Assembly: GCF_000425565.1 (NCBI RefSeq)
Contig: NZ_AUDR01000014.1
Span: forward strand, 1-64,000
DNA length: 64,000 nucleotides
Direction of reading: 5' to 3'
Source of the DNA: Tepidiphilus margaritifer DSM 15129
GTDB lineage: Bacteria; Pseudomonadota; Gammaproteobacteria; Burkholderiales; Rhodocyclaceae
In this document: in pieces, positions 10,208-18,183 of the stretch
How the letters are laid out: each line of letters starts with the position of its first letter
How positions within the stretch are numbered: the first letter of the stretch is position 1
The notes under the pieces: model-generated
Told to the model about the DNA's origin: nothing
The model's database searches: none
The model's input: the letters and a program-made list of their open reading frames with translations, nothing else
Position numbers and translations under genes: made by a program

Positions 10208-12463
10208 TCACGCCGACGCCTGATAGCGATACCGGCTTGCGCTGTAGTAATACCGGTTGCCATAGCGGTAACCGTAGCGGCTACGGGTGTCGAGCGCGTT
10301 GACGATCAGACCTTTCACATTGACGCCATTCTGGGCAAGGCGCGCGAGTGCGGCGGTGGCTTCGCCGTATTCCGTGACCCCGGCGCGGCAGACGAGGAGC
10401 GTTGCGCCGGCAAGGTGCGTGATGATGACGGCGTCGGTAACGGCGAGCACCGGCGGGGTGTCGACGATCACCAGGTCGAACGTCTCGCGGGCTTCGTCGA
10501 GGAGCGCCTGGAAGCGGGGGTGCATCAGCAGCTCGGCCGGGTTGGGCGGATAGCGCCCGGCGGTGAGGAGGTGCAGGTCGTTGGGGCCGAGGCGATGCAG
10601 GGCATCGCGCCAGGGGAGATCGCCGGCGAGCACTTCCGAAAGGCCGGGCGAGCGCGAGAGGCCGAAATAGCGCTCGATATGGCCCTTGCGCATGTCGGCG
10701 TCGATGAGAAGCACCTTGGCTTCGCCCTGCGCGGCCACCAAGCCCAAATGTACGGAGACGAAGGATTTTCCCACCCCCGGCGCTGGACCCGTGACCGCCA
10801 GCACGGGGCGTGCGTCGTCGAGCAGGGCGAAATGTACCGCCGTGCGCAGAGAGCGGAAAGATTCGAGCGCGGGGTCGTCGTTTGCCACCACCTCGGTGAG
10901 GAGCGGCAGTTTTTCTTCTTTGCTGCGGCTGCGGCGCATCTGCTTGACGAGCGCGGGCACTTCGGGGATGGTGGCATAGACGGGGCGCCCGGTGGTTTCT
11001 TCCAGCTGGGCGACGTTGTGGATTTCCTGGCGCAGCATGCGTTGCACGAGCACGACGCCCACCCCCAGCATGAGCCCCAGCATGCCGCCGATGGCCACGA
11101 TCAGGGGTTTTTTCGGCTTCACCGGCTTCGGATTGGTGATGGCTTGATCGAGGATGCGTACGGTGCCTACGGTGCTCGCCTGAACCACTTCGAGTTCCTG
11201 CTGCTTGGCGAGCAGCTGGGTATAGACGTCGTTGGCGATTTGGACGTCGCGCGTGAGGCGGATGAGCTCCTGCTGGCGGTCGGGGAATTTCTTGATCTGC
11301 TTCTCGATCGCGGCCCGCTCGGCCTGCAGTTTGTCCTTTTGTTCGATGAGCGCTCGATAGATGGGGTAATCCGTACGGAATCGCTTAGAGAATTCGGCTT
11401 CTTTGAGGCCGATGTCCTGGAGCTTTCTTTCCACCTCGGTGAGCCGCTCGATCACGGCCTTGGTTTCTTCGTCGATCGCGACCGTGCCTTGCTGCTGACG
11501 AAAACGGTTGAGGGCCACTTCGGCTTCGGTAAGCTGGCGGCGCAGTTCCGGCAGCCGGGTTTTGATGAAGGCGATGCTGTTGGCCGCCTCCTGGGACAGA
11601 CGCCGCACGTTTTGATCGTAATAGACCTGGGTGATCTCATTGAGGATGGCTCGAGCGCGGGCCGCGTCGGGATCCAGGTAGGAGAGTTCGATCACGCCCG
11701 TTTTCTTGCCGCGCTCTTTGACGGTGAGCTGATCGAGCAGGTTGGAGATGGCCTGGTAGGGGCTGAGCTTGGACACCGCGAAGCGCACCCCGTCGTGGCC
11801 CAGGAGTTGTTCGACTTTGATCGCCCAGGGCCCTTGCTGGATGAATTCGCCTACTCTGCCCTGGATCACGGGTTCGTCGTCGGCGAGCAGCTCGAAGCTG
11901 TCCGCTCCGGTCTTACGCAGGAGCAGATTTTGATCCACCCAATCGTCCGGAACGTTGAGCAGCGAGAGCTGGGCTTTTTCGCCGCCCCAGGCCCATCGGC
12001 TGCTCAGCCACGGATCCCGCACCGGGGGCTCGTCTGCTTCCGGCCGGTATGTGCGAAAGACATAGCGCCCGATGAGGGGGAAAGTTTTTGGCTGGACCTG
12101 AATGTCGAGCCCCAGGGAATCCACCACTTTGCCGAGCACGAAACGGGATTTGATGATCTCGATCTCGGCCTCGGCTCCAGTGTCGAATGCTCCCGACGGA
12201 TCCATGGCGGCGAGCTGGTCGAAGAGGGGAAGGCTCGGCTTTTTCTTTTCCACCTGCACCAGGGCATCCGAGGAATAGATCGGCGTGGCAAAAATGGCAT
12301 ATGCCGCGCTCAGCAGGAGCACCAGGGCAGTGAGCGAGAAAATCGTCCATTTACGGGCCGCGAGCGCGGCGAAGAGTTCGCGCAGGTCGATTTCGTCGTT
12401 TTCTTGATACGGAGGCTGGGGAAGCGCCGCTTCGGGGAGTACTTGCTGATTCATTACGCTCAT
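10208..12463 (-). CDS. wzc: polysaccharide co-polymerase with bacterial tyrosine kinase domain (Wzc/Etk)
   Basis: 751 residues. The N-terminal Wzz domain has a membrane helix at about residues 39-58, a long periplasmic coiled-coil region follows, and a second membrane helix lies at about 455-477. The cytoplasmic kinase domain carries Walker [10 protein letters not shown] (about 560-568), Walker A' VLLIDADMR and Walker B LVIVDTPP. The last 30 residues contain a tyrosine cluster ([11 protein letters not shown]), the usual autophosphorylation tail. Such proteins control chain length and export through cycles of phosphorylation, reversed by the partner phosphatase encoded just upstream. The ATG at 12463 abuts the phosphatase stop. 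Full-length and intact. Confidence 0.95.
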   Translation of the reverse strand: MSVMNQQVLPEAALPQPPYQENDEIDLRELFAALAARKWTIFSLTALVLLLSAAYAIFATPIYSSDALVQVEKKKPSLPLFDQLAAMDPSGAFDTGAEAEIEIIKSRFVLGKVVDSLGLDIQVQPKTFPLIGRYVFRTYRPEADEPPVRDPWLSSRWAWGGEKAQLSLLNVPDDWVDQNLLLRKTGADSFELLADDEPVIQGRVGEFIQQGPWAIKVEQLLGHDGVRFAVSKLSPYQAISNLLDQLTVKERGKKTGVIELSYLDPDAARARAILNEITQVYYDQNVRRLSQEAANSIAFIKTRLPELRRQLTEAEVALNRFRQQQGTVAIDEETKAVIERLTEVERKLQDIGLKEAEFSKRFRTDYPIYRALIEQKDKLQAERAAIEKQIKKFPDRQQELIRLTRDVQIANDVYTQLLAKQQELEVVQASTVGTVRILDQAITNPKPVKPKKPLIVAIGGMLGLMLGVGVVLVQRMLRQEIHNVAQLEETTGRPVYATIPEVPALVKQMRRSRSKEEKLPLLTEVVANDDPALESFRSLRTAVHFALLDDARPVLAVTGPAPGVGKSFVSVHLGLVAAQGEAKVLLIDADMRKGHIERYFGLSRSPGLSEVLAGDLPWRDALHRLGPNDLHLLTAGRYPPNPAELLMHPRFQALLDEARETFDLVIVDTPPVLAVTDAVIITHLAGATLLVCRAGVTEYGEATAALARLAQNGVNVKGLIVNALDTRSRYGYRYGNRYYYSASRYRYQASA

Positions 12464-12916
12464 TCACTTCACGCCCAGTCGGCTGGCCCAAGATTCTACC
12501 GCGGTTTCGACTTGTATCAAGCATTGCTCATGAATTTCTTCGGGCTGGCGGTAGGGGTCGATGACGTCGCTGCGGTCGGTCCATTGCGTGATCAGAAATA
12601 CCCGGCCGCGCACGAAGGGCCAGCGCCCGAGGATTTCGTCGCGCTGCGCCGCTTCGGCCACGAGAATGAGCTCGAACGCGCGCAGGATGGGCTCGACAAG
12701 CTGCTGCGCCCGGTGATCGGGATGATCGACGCCGGTGCGTCGCTGCATCACGCGGCGCGTGGTCTCGTCCATGGATTGGCCGACCAAGGCGCCGAGCCCG
12801 GCCGAGCCAACGCGAAACGTCTGCGGCAGGCGAGCGCGTAGCAGGGCTTCGGCCGCCGGTGAACGGCAGATGTTGCCCGTGCAGACGGTAAGAAGGGAAT
12901 GAAACGGCAGGCTCAT
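12464..12916 (-). CDS. wzb: low-molecular-weight protein-tyrosine phosphatase (Wzb/Etp)
   Basis: 150 residues. The catalytic P-loop VCTGNICRS near the N-terminus gives the CX5R motif of this family, and the general-acid aspartate lies in the C-terminal DPYRQP. It dephosphorylates the tyrosine tail of the kinase encoded by the next gene, a cycle needed for capsule assembly. The ATG at 12916 overlaps the stop of the upstream outer-membrane gene as ATGA and has AAGGAG upstream. The next gene starts immediately after its stop. An in-frame extension to 13033 lies inside the upstream gene and lacks family similarity. Confidence 0.95.
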   Translation of the reverse strand: MSLPFHSLLTVCTGNICRSPAAEALLRARLPQTFRVGSAGLGALVGQSMDETTRRVMQRRTGVDHPDHRAQQLVEPILRAFELILVAEAAQRDEILGRWPFVRGRVFLITQWTDRSDVIDPYRQPEEIHEQCLIQVETAVESWASRLGVK

Positions 12917-15024
12917 CGATCGATCTCCTTGAATCTTTGATGATACCACTGCATATCTCGGCCATCCGAAATGGAGTAGAGATCGAGCGGCAGCGAGAGG
13001 CGCTGGCCGCCGTCGCGCGTGAGCGGCGTCCACACCAGGGTGGTGCTGCGGCGAGAGGATTTGGTGAAGAATCCGTCGAACGGCAGGGTGAGGTAGAAGC
13101 CTTTGTCGAAACTACCCTCGCCAAAGGCTTTGGTGCTGGCATCGGTGATCGTGGCCCACACGCCCACTTCCACGCCGGAGGCGAAGCGGCGCGAGAGATC
13201 GAGCGTGCCGCCGATGTCCTTGGCGAGGTAGCGCCCAACGCTGAGCTTGGCGAGGATGTCCGTATGGGGTTCGCGGTAGTAGCCCGTGACGTGACCGGTG
13301 ATCGTGTCGTAGTCGCGCAGACCGAGCGTGGCGCCGAAATCGCGTTGCTTCACCCAGTTGAGGTTGGCGCCCACGGCCCATTCCGAACCGATGGGGCGGT
13401 AGAGCCATTGCCCGCCTGCTCCCGCATACATGTACTCGAGCCAGCCGAAGTACACGCCTTGGAAGATGTCCTCGCCGAGTTTGTCGACGCGCGAGAGGTA
13501 GAGGCGGTCGGGGATCAGCTTGGAGGTGGTGAGGTAGCGGCGAATGTCGGTGCGCACGCGCGGCAGGCCGCTGGGCCCGTCGTAGCGGAACTTGTCGAAA
13601 TTGTCGAGCACGCGCAGCGCCATGACCGAACCGAGCCGCCAGCGGTCGGTGAGCCAGTAATCAATCCCGAGGTTGGCCGTGAGGCTATAGAGGTAGAATG
13701 AGTCGGGACCGCCGATGTTCTGGATGAGACCGGGCGCCATCCAATACTCCAGGCGCGAGGGTTCTTCTTCGTAGAGGATCTGCTCGGGTGCTTTCGTCGG
13801 TGCGGTGACGTCGAAGCCTCGGTGCAGGTCGGGAGCTTCGCTGCGGCCTTCCACGTAGTCCCGCACTTTCTGCCGCGACACGCCCGATTCCACCATGCCG
13901 AGCTTCAAGGGTTCCTGAACGAGCGCAAAGGAGCGCACGTCCTCGCTCACCGTGGCATCCAGGGCTTGCGCGGCGCGAACGTCTCCCTTGGGCGTGTCGC
14001 GATAGCGGATGTGCTCACCATAGAGCGCCACTTCCCCATGGGGCCGAAGGGCAACACGCTGCACCGCAAAGCCGCTCGATTCTTCGACTTTCTTCACTAC
14101 TTCGGGCCAGTTTACCTGCTGCACTTGGGCCGGCAGCGGCTGTTCGGGAGTACGGCGCACCGGCGGGGGATCGAACTTGGGTTGTTTCCAGTCGTCGGCC
14201 AGATTCAACGATATCTGGATGCCCACCATGGCCGTGTTGCCTCGCTCCCAGCCGAGGGAAAAGCGCACGCCGGGCGAGTAGCGGTATTCCAGCCCTAGGT
14301 TGAAGGGGGATGAAGTCTTTTGCGGGTTGTTGAGGGGTTCGTGCTTGTAGTCGTTGCCGTCGTATTCGGCTTTGAAGGCGAAGCGTCCATCGCCAGGCTG
14401 CCAGACGACGCCAAAAAAGGGGCTTACCGGACCGCGGAACCATTGGTCGAAGCCGAACTGGTCCGTGGCGCCGGAGATTTTATTCGCGCCCGGCCGGGTT
14501 TTGAATTTGTCGCTCAGCCAGCCTAGGGGATTGTCGAAGTCTCCTCGTGCGCCGACGTAGCCCCAGCCCAGGCCGGCGGTGAAATCGAGCGTACTCCAAC
14601 GCTTGCTGGCGGCGAGGTATTCTCCGCTGAAAAGGCCGGTACCGCCGAGATCGCGCCAACCCACGGCGATTTGCGGCAGGTAGCGGCTCTCTTCCCACAG
14701 GCGCACACGCAGGTCGATGGATTTGTCTTTGTACGATTGGCTGCCGGAGAGATTTTTCGGGCCATACGGGCGGTTGCGAATGTCGGTGTAGCGAAACCCG
14801 CCTTCGATCCATGGCAAAGGGGTAACGAACACGCTCAAGCGCAGGTAGGGGTCGACGTGGCTCATCGTGACGGCGAATTGGCCGGCTTCGTCGAAGCGCG
14901 CCGAGGGCATCTGCAGCATTCCCGGTTCGCCCCAGTCGTTGCGCGAAATCCAGGCCTGGGGCTCGGCCGCGAGCGCGGGAATCATGCCGAAAAGAAAAGG
15001 GCTCAGCCACGCCGTTCGCTTCAC
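12913..15024 (-). CDS. gfcD: YjbH/GfcD family outer-membrane beta-barrel protein
   Basis: 703 residues, close to the size of E. coli YjbH and GfcD (about 700). An N-terminal signal peptide ends near ALAAEPQA. The rest is rich in alternating hydrophobic residues and aromatic pairs typical of outer-membrane strands, and the C-terminal RDMQWYHQRFKEIDR block is characteristic of the family. In group 4 capsule systems this protein is required for export or surface retention of the polymer, but its exact mechanism is not settled. The start is GTG at 15024, overlapping the gfcC stop as GTGA. It sits between gfcC and the phosphatase, as in E. coli apart from the position of wza. Confidence 0.85.
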   Translation of the reverse strand: MKRTAWLSPFLFGMIPALAAEPQAWISRNDWGEPGMLQMPSARFDEAGQFAVTMSHVDPYLRLSVFVTPLPWIEGGFRYTDIRNRPYGPKNLSGSQSYKDKSIDLRVRLWEESRYLPQIAVGWRDLGGTGLFSGEYLAASKRWSTLDFTAGLGWGYVGARGDFDNPLGWLSDKFKTRPGANKISGATDQFGFDQWFRGPVSPFFGVVWQPGDGRFAFKAEYDGNDYKHEPLNNPQKTSSPFNLGLEYRYSPGVRFSLGWERGNTAMVGIQISLNLADDWKQPKFDPPPVRRTPEQPLPAQVQQVNWPEVVKKVEESSGFAVQRVALRPHGEVALYGEHIRYRDTPKGDVRAAQALDATVSEDVRSFALVQEPLKLGMVESGVSRQKVRDYVEGRSEAPDLHRGFDVTAPTKAPEQILYEEEPSRLEYWMAPGLIQNIGGPDSFYLYSLTANLGIDYWLTDRWRLGSVMALRVLDNFDKFRYDGPSGLPRVRTDIRRYLTTSKLIPDRLYLSRVDKLGEDIFQGVYFGWLEYMYAGAGGQWLYRPIGSEWAVGANLNWVKQRDFGATLGLRDYDTITGHVTGYYREPHTDILAKLSVGRYLAKDIGGTLDLSRRFASGVEVGVWATITDASTKAFGEGSFDKGFYLTLPFDGFFTKSSRRSTTLVWTPLTRDGGQRLSLPLDLYSISDGRDMQWYHQRFKEIDR

Positions 15025-15752
15025 CAGCGCACCTCACCGTTGAGCCAGGCCGCCAACTGCGGCAGCACGGGCGAGGCCTGCCACCAGCCGTATTCCGGCA
15101 GCACGAGGGTGCCCGGCATCAGGCGGGGGCGCGATTCGTTCTCGTTCCACGCGGCCACCCCCACGCGCTGGCGCACGCCATCGGGGCGTACCAGCCAGGC
15201 ATGATCGGCTTGGGCGCGCGGGGTCGCCATCCAGCCGTATTCCTGAAGCACTTTGCCCGGGGTGAATTCAGCCAAAAGAAGGGTGCCATCGGGCGCCAGC
15301 CAATAAATGCCTTGGGGCCGAGGGAAGAAGACGAGCCGATCGCCTGCGGCGAGCAGGCGATCTTCCCAGGGGCGGACTTCCAGCGCTTCGGCATCCCAGC
15401 GATAGTGGGGGGTGCGCTCGCACACGGGGAGCGCCTCGAGCCACTGGGCGACGCGGCGTGGCGGGGAGTCTTCGGGCGCTTGGCGCAAGGCGTAGAGGAG
15501 CGCCGCTTTGGCTAGGCGGTGGCGCGTTTCCCCGACGGTGCGACACCAGCGCGTGGCCGGCAGAAAGGATTCTGGATGGGCTTGCTTGTGCTCGCGCAAG
15601 GCGCGAGAGAGCGGCATTTCTTCCTCGATCCGCACTTCGGCCACCGGCGGGGGCGGCCAGGAGGCGGGCGACGCGGAAGTTTGCCCTTCGGCCCGAAGGC
15701 TGACCGAAACGCCAAGCGCACACCAGAACACGAAGGCGCACCTGGCTTTCAC
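15021..15752 (-). CDS. gfcC: GfcC/YjbG family periplasmic capsule protein
   Basis: 243 residues, matching the usual size of GfcC/YjbG (about 245-250). The GTG start at 15752 overlaps the gfcB stop as GTGA. A signal peptide runs through FVFWCALGVSVSLRAEG. The middle region includes RLVFFPRPQGIYWL and the C-terminal part DHAWLVRPDGVRQRVGVA, consistent with the family's two ubiquitin-like beta-grasp domains. The family acts in the periplasm during group 4 capsule assembly; its biochemical role is unknown. The same frame stays open far upstream, to 16019, but that part overlaps gfcB and has no family resemblance. Confidence 0.78.
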   Translation of the reverse strand: MKARCAFVFWCALGVSVSLRAEGQTSASPASWPPPPVAEVRIEEEMPLSRALREHKQAHPESFLPATRWCRTVGETRHRLAKAALLYALRQAPEDSPPRRVAQWLEALPVCERTPHYRWDAEALEVRPWEDRLLAAGDRLVFFPRPQGIYWLAPDGTLLLAEFTPGKVLQEYGWMATPRAQADHAWLVRPDGVRQRVGVAAWNENESRPRLMPGTLVLPEYGWWQASPVLPQLAAWLNGEVRW

Positions 15753-16384
15753 GGCCGCTCTCCTGCCTTGAGCCAGCGCAGTTCCCACGCGGGTTGCTTG
15801 GGATGCAGCCACACCAGCGCACGGCGAGGCCGGCAGGCAGCATCCAGCCAGTAGCGGTTGGTTCCTTGCCATTTCAGCAGAGGAACCGAGAATGTTTCTT
15901 CGATGGGGGCGTCGGCCGAAGCTCGGGGCGCAACGTCGCTGAGGCGATGCAGCGACCAGAGGTCTTCGGCGGGGTAATCCAACCAGTCTTCGCGATGCTG
16001 GGCTTGACCGGTGAGGCAAGCTTGGCGGATGGGATCGAAGCGCCAGTGCTCGAGGGAAACGGGTTCAAGGATGAAGTCGAAGGCGGTGTCGGTGGCCTTG
16101 GTGAGGCGCACGGCGCTGGTGCGCACGCTCTGCCCGCCGACGAACCAGTAGAGGGAGGCGGTTTGCGGCTCCACCCTCCCCAAGACGGCCTGCGCCCACA
16201 ATGCCCCATCGCTGCGGCGCAGGACGAGGCTATCGTAGGGCAGCGGCTTGGGCGCATAGGCCGGCGGGCCGGAGAAGAGCTGGCGCACCGTGGCCAGCGC
16301 CGGGTCTCCCTCAGGCGAGGAACTGCAACCGACGAGGCAGAGCGCCGTCGCGAGCATCACGGCCCTTCCTATACCCATCCTCAT
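15749..16384 (-). CDS. gfcB: GfcB/YjbF family lipoprotein
   Basis: 211 residues with a lipoprotein signal: LATALCLVGC puts the lipidated cysteine at residue 20, followed by SSSP. After that comes a beta-rich domain with paired tryptophans (LYWFVGG, LEHWRFDP, RYWLDAACRPRR), in keeping with GfcB/YjbF outer-membrane lipoproteins of about 210-250 residues. It is required for group 4 capsule assembly in E. coli, with no enzymatic role known. It starts two bases after the wza stop; a second ATG lies two codons in. The gene is in the expected company of wza, gfcC and yjbH/gfcD. Confidence 0.8.
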   Translation of the reverse strand: MRMGIGRAVMLATALCLVGCSSSPEGDPALATVRQLFSGPPAYAPKPLPYDSLVLRRSDGALWAQAVLGRVEPQTASLYWFVGGQSVRTSAVRLTKATDTAFDFILEPVSLEHWRFDPIRQACLTGQAQHREDWLDYPAEDLWSLHRLSDVAPRASADAPIEETFSVPLLKWQGTNRYWLDAACRPRRALVWLHPKQPAWELRWLKAGERP

Positions 16385-16386
16385 CG

Positions 16387-17499
16387 TTAATTTTGTAGAT
16401 TGTCAGCTGTTGTGAGGAACAGGAGGGAGGGGAAGAATGAACTGACCAGGCGGTTCCAACGCGTGATCTGGGCTGGGCCGACAAAAACGATGTCTTGCGG
16501 CTCCAGAGGGAAGCTTCCCGCCAGGGCGAGTTTCGAGGCCGAGGCCGCTTCGAGGCGATATACCACGCGGGCCGTCTGCATGTGGGAATCGAAGGCGCGA
16601 ATCACGTAGATTTCCCGCCCGCTGGCCGTATCCTGACGCACGCCGTTGGCTTCCCCGAGGGCTTCCATCAAGGAGATGGATTTACGCCCATAGCGGATCA
16701 CGGTGGGCTTGGACACTTCGCCCATCACGAAGATTTTCTTGTCTTCGGTGGTGGGAACATGGACGCGATCGCCATCGCGCAGGAGGACTCTGCCCGCCAA
16801 AGGTTGCAGGGCATCGAGGTCGATTTGGTAGATCCGATCGCCTCGAACGAGGGAAACCCGTGAGGCATCGGCTTGAGGGGTGAGCCCGCCGGCAGCGCCG
16901 AATGCTTCGGCTAGGGTGAGCGGTTTGCGCGTGAGCGCCACTCTGCCTGGTTTGGCCAGCGCCCCCGTGATCGTGACATGGCGACTGTCGAACTTGACCA
17001 CGGAGACATCGACCTGCGGACTTTGCAGAATGGGCTTGAGGGCCGCGGTGATTTTGTCGCGAGCTTCCCCTTCTGTGAGCCCCGCTACCGCAATTGCACC
17101 GACATAAGGCACGAAGATGGTGCCATCGGCTTGAACGACTTGGGTACCCACCGGCTGGGAGATGTCTTGCCCACCGACCTGCACCGTGGGCAGATTCGGC
17201 ATCATCTCGGGCACCCCCCAGAAGGTGACCATGAGGGAATCGTTGACGCCGATGCGATAGGGGTGACCGTTTTCTTCGAGAAGTTCTTGCGGTACCGAGG
17301 GCTTACGCTTCTCTTCTTCGGAGAGGGCATATACCAAACGATCGGTGATGGGGATGAACGCCACGTCGCCCTGCTCTTCCGAGCCGGGCTCCATCACCAG
17401 ACCAGGCGCCAAAGCACAGCCGCCGAGCCAACCGACCAGCAACAGCGGCCAAAAAAACCCGAACCTTTGCCACTGCGGCTGCATCCTCGAACCTGCCAT
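16387..17499 (-). CDS. wza: outer-membrane polysaccharide export lipoprotein (Wza/GfcE)
   Basis: 370 residues. The lipobox WLGGC places the lipidated cysteine at residue 28. The poly-export domain follows (YRIGVNDSLMVTFWG onward, about 80-165), then two SLBB domains (about 170-250 and 255-340), and finally a C-terminal amphipathic helix (LVSSFFPSLLFL) that in E. coli Wza forms the outer-membrane pore. Length compares well with the 379 residues of Wza. It makes the octameric channel through which the polymer leaves the cell, working with the kinase encoded downstream. The ATG at 17499 has AGAAGG upstream and follows the small gfcA-like gene by 26 bases. Confidence 0.95.
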   Translation of the reverse strand: MAGSRMQPQWQRFGFFWPLLLVGWLGGCALAPGLVMEPGSEEQGDVAFIPITDRLVYALSEEEKRKPSVPQELLEENGHPYRIGVNDSLMVTFWGVPEMMPNLPTVQVGGQDISQPVGTQVVQADGTIFVPYVGAIAVAGLTEGEARDKITAALKPILQSPQVDVSVVKFDSRHVTITGALAKPGRVALTRKPLTLAEAFGAAGGLTPQADASRVSLVRGDRIYQIDLDALQPLAGRVLLRDGDRVHVPTTEDKKIFVMGEVSKPTVIRYGRKSISLMEALGEANGVRQDTASGREIYVIRAFDSHMQTARVVYRLEAASASKLALAGSFPLEPQDIVFVGPAQITRWNRLVSSFFPSLLFLTTADNLQN

Positions 17500-17525
17500 G
17501 CTTCGTCGCCTTCTTGCTTGATGAG

Positions 17526-17816
17526 TTAGGGATTAGTACCTGTCGAGCCGGTCGTTCCGGTCGTTCCGGTCGAGCCATGACCGCCCCCGCCGCCTCCACC
17601 GGCAGCAGCCGCGGCAATGCCAACGGCGGCGGCAACGCCGATCACTGCAGCTTCATTGAGCTGCCCTGCTCCAGCTCCTGACGCAGCCTTGCCATTTTCC
17701 GCCGCTTTAGGTTCAGCTGCAGAATCAGATTCTGTTGTCGTTGCCCCCTGAGCCCAGGATGTAGAAATCATGCCAAGCATCAAAATCGATGCAAGCAATT
17801 TTTTACTGTACCTCAT
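17526..17816 (-). CDS. gfcA: GfcA/YjbE-like small secreted Ala/Gly/Thr-rich protein
   Basis: 96 residues. The ATG at 17816 has AAGGAG at good spacing and opens a signal peptide (KKLLASILMLGM ending SWAQG). The mature part is a hydrophobic Ala/Val/Gly helix (VIGVAAAVGIAAAAAGGGG), then a Gly/Thr/Ser tail (STGTTGTTGSTGTNP). This composition and layout match E. coli GfcA (YmcD) and YjbE, the small threonine-rich first genes of the gfc and yjb operons, and the position as first gene fits. Sequence similarity in such low-complexity proteins is weak evidence, so context carries the call. The tail is encoded by short tandem repeats. An in-frame extension to 18059 lacks a start signal. Confidence 0.72.
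   Translation of the reverse strand: MRYSKKLLASILMLGMISTSWAQGATTTESDSAAEPKAAENGKAASGAGAGQLNEAAVIGVAAAVGIAAAAAGGGGGGGHGSTGTTGTTGSTGTNP
17539..17576. repeat. short tandem repeat (9-base unit) inside the gfcA-like gene
   Basis: A unit close to CCGGTCGTT is repeated about four times, with imperfect copies at each end, and encodes the Gly-Thr-Thr/Gly-Ser-Thr tail. The unit length is a multiple of three, so slippage would change tail length without a frameshift. Confidence 0.6.
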
Positions 17817-17835
17817 AGCACTCTCCTTGCCGTGG

Positions 17836-17863
17836 AAACCGCCCATCCCCATATGGGTGGTTT
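17836..17863 (-). promoter_or_regulatory. leader hairpin upstream of the capsule operon
   Basis: AAACCGCCCAT (17836-17846) and ATGGGTGGTTT (17853-17863) form an inverted repeat with one mismatch (a G-U pair in RNA) around a 6-base loop. It lies between the predicted -10 (17868-17873) and the ribosome-binding site of the first gene, so it would form at the very 5' end of the mRNA. It could stabilise the message or serve as an operator. Confidence 0.5.
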
Positions 17864-17867
17864 TGTC

Positions 17868-17873
17868 ATTATA
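17868..17873 (-). promoter_or_regulatory. -10 element of the capsule operon promoter
   Basis: On the minus strand this reads TATAAT, 52 bases upstream of the gfcA-like ATG. No convincing -35 hexamer is found at 16-18 bases, so the promoter probably needs an activator. It is the only good promoter I see for the 17.8 kb of minus-strand genes. Confidence 0.5.
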
Positions 17874-18146
17874 TATCATCATGACCTGTCGTGGATGATT
17901 GGACTTGCTCTGCCCCCAGGGCAATCGCATCAAATCTCTGTAAGGCAGAGGAGCGCCTGGCGGTAGGCATCGGAAGAAGCAGCAAGGATGCGTTCCGGCA
18001 TCGGCTGCGATGCTACCGGCGTAGAATCGACGAAAACTCTTCATCAGGGCACCGTGCACAGCCCCTCTGGGCCAAGCCGTGGAGCTTAAAAACTATTACT
18101 CTTGGTTTGGCGCGATTTCTCTCTGCCGCAGTCCGTCCCGCTTGGC

Positions 18147-18152
18147 TATAAT
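18147..18152 (+). promoter_or_regulatory. -10 element for valS
   Basis: TATAAT lies 31 bases upstream of the valS ATG. No -35 consensus sits at the ideal distance. This leaves a leader of about 25 bases. Confidence 0.5.
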
Positions 18153-18183
18153 TATTAGCTTTCGCAAACGACCAGACTCCGCC

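Larger units (their letters stand above)
17817..18183. other. intergenic region between divergent gfcA and valS
   Basis: 367 bases without a gene I can support. It holds the leader hairpin and -10 of the capsule operon at its left end and a valS -10 at its right end. Frames that cross it in both directions have no ribosome-binding site or family features. Confidence 0.6.

Noticed and set aside
17817-18059. N-terminal extension of the gfcA-like protein
   Set aside because: It would remove the signal peptide from the N-terminus and has no ribosome-binding site, while the ATG at 17816 has AAGGAG.
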